From Bacteroidota bacterium (GTDB lineage Bacteria; Bacteroidota; Bacteroidia; Chitinophagales; Chitinophagaceae), in the NCBI GenBank assembly GCA_023386045.1, contig JAEWKK010000006.1, forward strand, positions 1-64,000: a DNA stretch of 64,000 nucleotides. Direction: 5' to 3'. The position numbers and the translations under genes were made by a program. Positions 61,163 to 64,000 of the stretch are shown one piece after another. Positions within the stretch are counted from its first letter, which is position 1. Each line of letters starts with the position of its first letter. The notes beneath the pieces were generated by a model. That model was not told where the DNA came from and did not search any database. It saw only the letters and a program-made list of their open reading frames with translations.

Positions 61163-62140
61163 ATGTGCAAGTATTTCGCAGTTATCATTTCACTGTTTTT
61201 TCTTCTCTCCTGTAATGACGAAGAAGTGTTTGATCCATTATCAGAACCTCCTTATGACAAGATCACTGACAGCATACGAAAGGAACCCAAAGATGCAGAA
61301 CTGTATTACCGGAGAGGCGTCATGCTCTATGGAAACAACCAGCCAGTTTTTGCCGCCAGGGATATCCGCAAAGCCTGGGAACTGCAACCCAAAGAATCCT
61401 ATGCACTGAGCATGGTGACCCTGCTGAAAGAAAAAAATGTGGACAGCACGATAAAATTCATCGAATCAGCATTGCAAAAATTACCAGGGAATGTTTCGCT
61501 GATGGTAGACCTTGCCGAAGCCTATCATGAAAAAGGCGAAAAAGAAAAAGCCATTTCTGTTTGTGATGAGATCATCAGCAATTATCCCGGACAACTGGAT
61601 GCACTGGTATTAAAGTCCACCTTATTAAAAGAAATGGACAAAACAGCAGAAGCTATAAGCGTTTTGGAAAAAGCCTATGCCCTATCTCCAGGCGATGTGG
61701 ACGTGGTGCATGCACTGGCTTTTGACCTGGCAGAAAATAAAAATCCAAAAGCTCTGAAGATCGCAGATTCACTGATTGGCGTTGATGTCGAAAAAAATCA
61801 TGCGGAGCCTTATTATTTCAAAGGCGTGTATTATTCCAATACCGGCAATGGCATGGAAGCAATTCGACAGTTTGATGAAGCCATTCGAAGGAACTATAAT
61901 TTCACCCAGGCCTATATCAATAAAGGCATTGTTTATTATGACATGAAAAAATATGAGGAAGCAATGAAGGTCTTCAGGTTGGCAACCACAGTGTCTCCAA
62001 CTGAACCCGGACCTTATTACTGGCTGGGAAAGGCAGAAGAAGCTGTAGGAAAAAAGGAAGAAGCAAGACTGGATTACCAGCGGGCTTACCAGCTGGATAA
62101 AACTTTTACAGAGGCAAAAGAAGCAGCAGATAGATTATAA
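61163..62140 (+). CDS. TPR-repeat lipoprotein
   Basis: The 325-residue protein has a lipoprotein signal (FAVIISLFFLLSCNDEE, acylated Cys about 17) and at least seven TPR units, for example AELYYRRGVMLYGNNQPVFA, AEPYYFKGVYYSNTGNGMEA and TQAYINKGIVYYDMKKYEEA. TPR arrays bind partner proteins, so it is likely a periplasmic scaffold or adaptor. Its promoter is well formed and nearly leaderless. No partner gene is obvious; rpe follows on the same strand. Confidence 0.85.
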   Translation: MCKYFAVIISLFFLLSCNDEEVFDPLSEPPYDKITDSIRKEPKDAELYYRRGVMLYGNNQPVFAARDIRKAWELQPKESYALSMVTLLKEKNVDSTIKFIESALQKLPGNVSLMVDLAEAYHEKGEKEKAISVCDEIISNYPGQLDALVLKSTLLKEMDKTAEAISVLEKAYALSPGDVDVVHALAFDLAENKNPKALKIADSLIGVDVEKNHAEPYYFKGVYYSNTGNGMEAIRQFDEAIRRNYNFTQAYINKGIVYYDMKKYEEAMKVFRLATTVSPTEPGPYYWLGKAEEAVGKKEEARLDYQRAYQLDKTFTEAKEAADRL

Positions 62141-62224
62141 TCTTCTTTTTACTTGATTCAGATCCATCTAAGAGGAATTATTATTTAGAGATCAATTCCT
62201 AACTTGCGGCCCAAACTCCCACCT

Positions 62225-62875
62225 ATGGCTATCATTGCTCCGTCCTTACTTGCTTCCGATTTCCTAAACCTGCAGTCTGAATGCAACATGCTGAATGAAA
62301 GTGAGGCTGACTGGTTTCACCTTGACGTCATGGATGGACGCTTTGTTCCCAACATTTCTTTTGGTCTTCCGGTGATTGAACAGATGCGCAAGGCCACCAA
62401 AAAAACCTTTGATGTGCACCTGATGATTCTTGAACCTGAAAAATATGCAGAAGCATTCAAGGCTGCTGGCGCCGATATTTTATCAGTTCACATCGAAGCC
62501 TGTCATCACCTGCATCGTAATATTCAACAGATCAAATCCCTGGGTATGCAGGCGGGAGTGGCCGTAAATCCTCATACACCGGTAAGTTTGCTGGAAGATG
62601 TGCTGGATGATATTGACCTGATTTGCCTCATGAGTGTGAACCCTGGTTTTGGCGGGCAGAAGTTCATCATGCACACGTATAAAAAAATAGAACAGCTCAG
62701 GCGCATGATCGACGACAATAAGCTCAGTGCCAAGATCGAGATTGACGGAGGTGTAACTGTTGAAAATGCAAAATCTTTGATAGATGCAGGGGCAGATGTG
62801 CTGGTGGCAGGCAATACTGTTTTCAGGTCTTCTGATCCCAAGGCTACCATTGCTGCCTTGAAGAAGATCAGCTAA
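62225..62875 (+). CDS. rpe: Ribulose-phosphate 3-epimerase
   Basis: Rpe interconverts ribulose 5-phosphate and xylulose 5-phosphate in the pentose phosphate pathway. The start at 62225 gives 216 residues (MAIIAPSLLASDFLNLQSEC); an upstream frame start adds seven residues. The metal-binding histidines and aspartates lie in FHLDVMDGRFVPN and FDVHLMI, and the phosphate loop motifs are SVNPGFGGQKF and IDGGVTVENA. It appears monocistronic. Confidence 0.96.
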   Translation: MAIIAPSLLASDFLNLQSECNMLNESEADWFHLDVMDGRFVPNISFGLPVIEQMRKATKKTFDVHLMILEPEKYAEAFKAAGADILSVHIEACHHLHRNIQQIKSLGMQAGVAVNPHTPVSLLEDVLDDIDLICLMSVNPGFGGQKFIMHTYKKIEQLRRMIDDNKLSAKIEIDGGVTVENAKSLIDAGADVLVAGNTVFRSSDPKATIAALKKIS

Positions 62876-63008
62876 ACAATGGTTTCCTTTCCTCTTCAGT
62901 GGTGTATGCGTATTCAGCCTGCCGCTTTTTCTGCGACTGGGACGAATCATTAAATAAGACTCCCTATCATCAGCCGAAACGATTATTTTTATTGCAAATC
63001 TCGTATTA

Positions 63009-64000
63009 GTGAAATTCCGGCTACTGCTTTTATTTTCCTTATTTGCTTCGACTATTCTGCTTGCTCAAAAAAAATTTGCTTTTGTAAGCGGAGTTGTACT
63101 CAATGAAAACGAATCACCCATGTCTGGTGTTTCTGTTTCCCTGCTCGGCCAGCAACTTGGACTTGTAACTTCCGATTCGGGCACATTTAAAATAAAAGTT
63201 CCTGCTGACAAAGCTTTTGGGATCGTCTTTTCATTCAGCGGCTATAAATCCGTTCAGCAGAATTTTTTATTGAATGAAGGTGAAGAAGAAATGATCACCA
63301 TTCGCCTGGAGCCCGGTGCGGGAACACTGGAAGAGGTGATCATTAAGGACCAGAGAGATAGGAATGAAACAGGACTTGTAAGGCTCAATCCAAAAACCAT
63401 CATCAATCTTCCTTCTCCTATCATGGGTGTGGAAGGCATGCTCAAGGTTTTTGTGGGTTCTAATAATGAACTGACCTCACAATATAATGTACGTGGTGGC
63501 AGCTATGATGAAAACCTGATCTATGTAAACGATTTCGAAATCTTCCGTCCTTACCTGGTAAGAAGCGGGCAACAGGAAGGATTAAGTTTTATCAATCCTT
63601 CAATGGTTCGCAATATCAATTTTTTTAACGGAGGATTCCAGGCTCGTTATGGCGATAAAATGAGTTCGGTACTGGACATACAGTACAACAATCCAAAGAA
63701 ATTCGGAGGTTCCGCATACGTCAGCATTTTGGAACAGGGCTTTCACCTTGAAGGCATAGACAAGAAAAAAAAGCTCTCCTATATTGCCGGCGTAAGAAAC
63801 AGGAGCAACAGGAACTTACTAAGCCGTCAGGAAACACAGGGCAGTTATGTTCCTTCTTCTGCCGACTTCCAGGCCCTGATCAATTATGAGTTCAATTCAA
63901 AATGGAGTGCAGAAATCCTTGGCAATATTTCCTCCACACGTTTCACACTGGTACCTGAATTCAGCCAGCTGACCTCTTCGGTCTTCTCTCCTTTTTTTAC
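63009..64000 (+). CDS. TonB-dependent receptor, 5' part only
   Basis: A GTG at 63009 opens a frame that runs off the window. The protein has a signal peptide (about residues 2-20, FRLLLLFSLFASTILLAQ), a carboxypeptidase-like regulatory domain (about 25-105: VSGVVLNENESPMSGVSVSL, YKSVQQNFLL) and the plug domain (about 110-230: GVEGMLKVFVGSNNELTSQY, NVRGGSYDENLIYVNDFEI, GGFQARYGDKMSSVLDIQ). The beta-barrel starts after that. Such receptors import siderophores, glycans or vitamins; no SusD partner is visible before the edge. Confidence 0.9.
   Translation, partial: MKFRLLLLFSLFASTILLAQKKFAFVSGVVLNENESPMSGVSVSLLGQQLGLVTSDSGTFKIKVPADKAFGIVFSFSGYKSVQQNFLLNEGEEEMITIRLEPGAGTLEEVIIKDQRDRNETGLVRLNPKTIINLPSPIMGVEGMLKVFVGSNNELTSQYNVRGGSYDENLIYVNDFEIFRPYLVRSGQQEGLSFINPSMVRNINFFNGGFQARYGDKMSSVLDIQYNNPKKFGGSAYVSILEQGFHLEGIDKKKKLSYIAGVRNRSNRNLLSRQETQGSYVPSSADFQALINYEFNSKWSAEILGNISSTRFTLVPEFSQLTSSVFSPFF

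Noticed and set aside
1..64000. tRNA, rRNA, insertion sequences and prophage
   Set aside because: I looked for tRNA T-loop patterns, transposase motifs and integrase or structural phage genes on both strands and found none by eye; a tRNA scan could still reveal a missed one.

Overview
The window is chromosomal DNA from a member of the Bacteroidota, most likely the Chitinophagaceae or a close relative. The evidence is as follows. Several starts are preceded by the Bacteroidota -7 promoter box TAnnTTTG, and Shine-Dalgarno sequences are largely absent. One secreted M1 peptidase carries a type IX secretion (T9SS) type A sorting domain. A TonB-dependent receptor with a carboxypeptidase-like N-terminal domain begins at the right edge. 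L36 is the zinc-free form, and families common in Bacteroidota (DUF6702, DUF6064, short AMP nucleosidase, aromatic-type HmgA) are present. I see no phage, insertion sequence, CRISPR array, tRNA or rRNA.

Layout. Bases 1-12 kb hold housekeeping genes: aconitase, a cysteine desulfurase, phosphoglucosamine mutase GlmM, a methyltransferase, an LTA-synthase-like sulfatase, a PAP2 phosphatase and a CNNM/CorC-type transporter. Bases 12-25 kb hold DUF6702, HupE and an M1 peptidase, then small accessory genes (an AT-rich lipoprotein, FMN reductase, DUF6064, GNAT, a lone HSDR_N nuclease-fold protein, AMP nucleosidase), a fused peptide-ABC ATPase and a 1268-residue TraB/GumN protein. Bases 25-34 kb hold queA behind a structured leader that resembles the core of a cobalamin riboswitch, aspartokinase, a malate/lactate-type dehydrogenase, a subclass B1 metallo-beta-lactamase beside a serine hydrolase, ssb, and an SPFH operon ending in an Arc-like ribbon-helix-helix gene and a tiny membrane peptide. 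Bases 34-46 kb hold small exported proteins, a BNR-repeat protein, a lone response regulator, a CoA transferase/hydrolase, a FUSC membrane protein, aroQ, a second M1 peptidase, a GNAT gene split by one stop codon, and carA.

Bases 46-54 kb hold two tandem paralogous membrane proteins of unknown function and then the alpha operon, read leftward: infA-rpmJ-rpsM-rpsK-rpsD-rpoA-rplQ. Its gaps are unusually long and filled with short word-like repeats. Bases 54-59 kb hold hmgA and a nitrosative-stress cluster: a RIC-type di-iron repair protein with two extra DUF2249 domains, an Rrf2 regulator with three NsrR/IscR-like cysteines, and an NnrS-like membrane protein. A perfect 28-bp palindrome overlaps the RIC promoter. 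A DUF59 (SufT-like) gene follows on the other strand. Bases 59-64 kb hold a phosphodiesterase with a frame break at an A9 tract that doubles as part of an opposing terminator, a small membrane protein, a TolB-like beta-propeller, a TPR lipoprotein, rpe and the partial TonB receptor.

The strongest candidates for something new are the queA leader, the SPFH/Arc operon with its helically phased TTTGATATCA sites, the RIC/Rrf2/NnrS unit with its palindrome, and the intergenic word-repeat islands. Functional names rest on motif and family recognition by eye; no database search was run.
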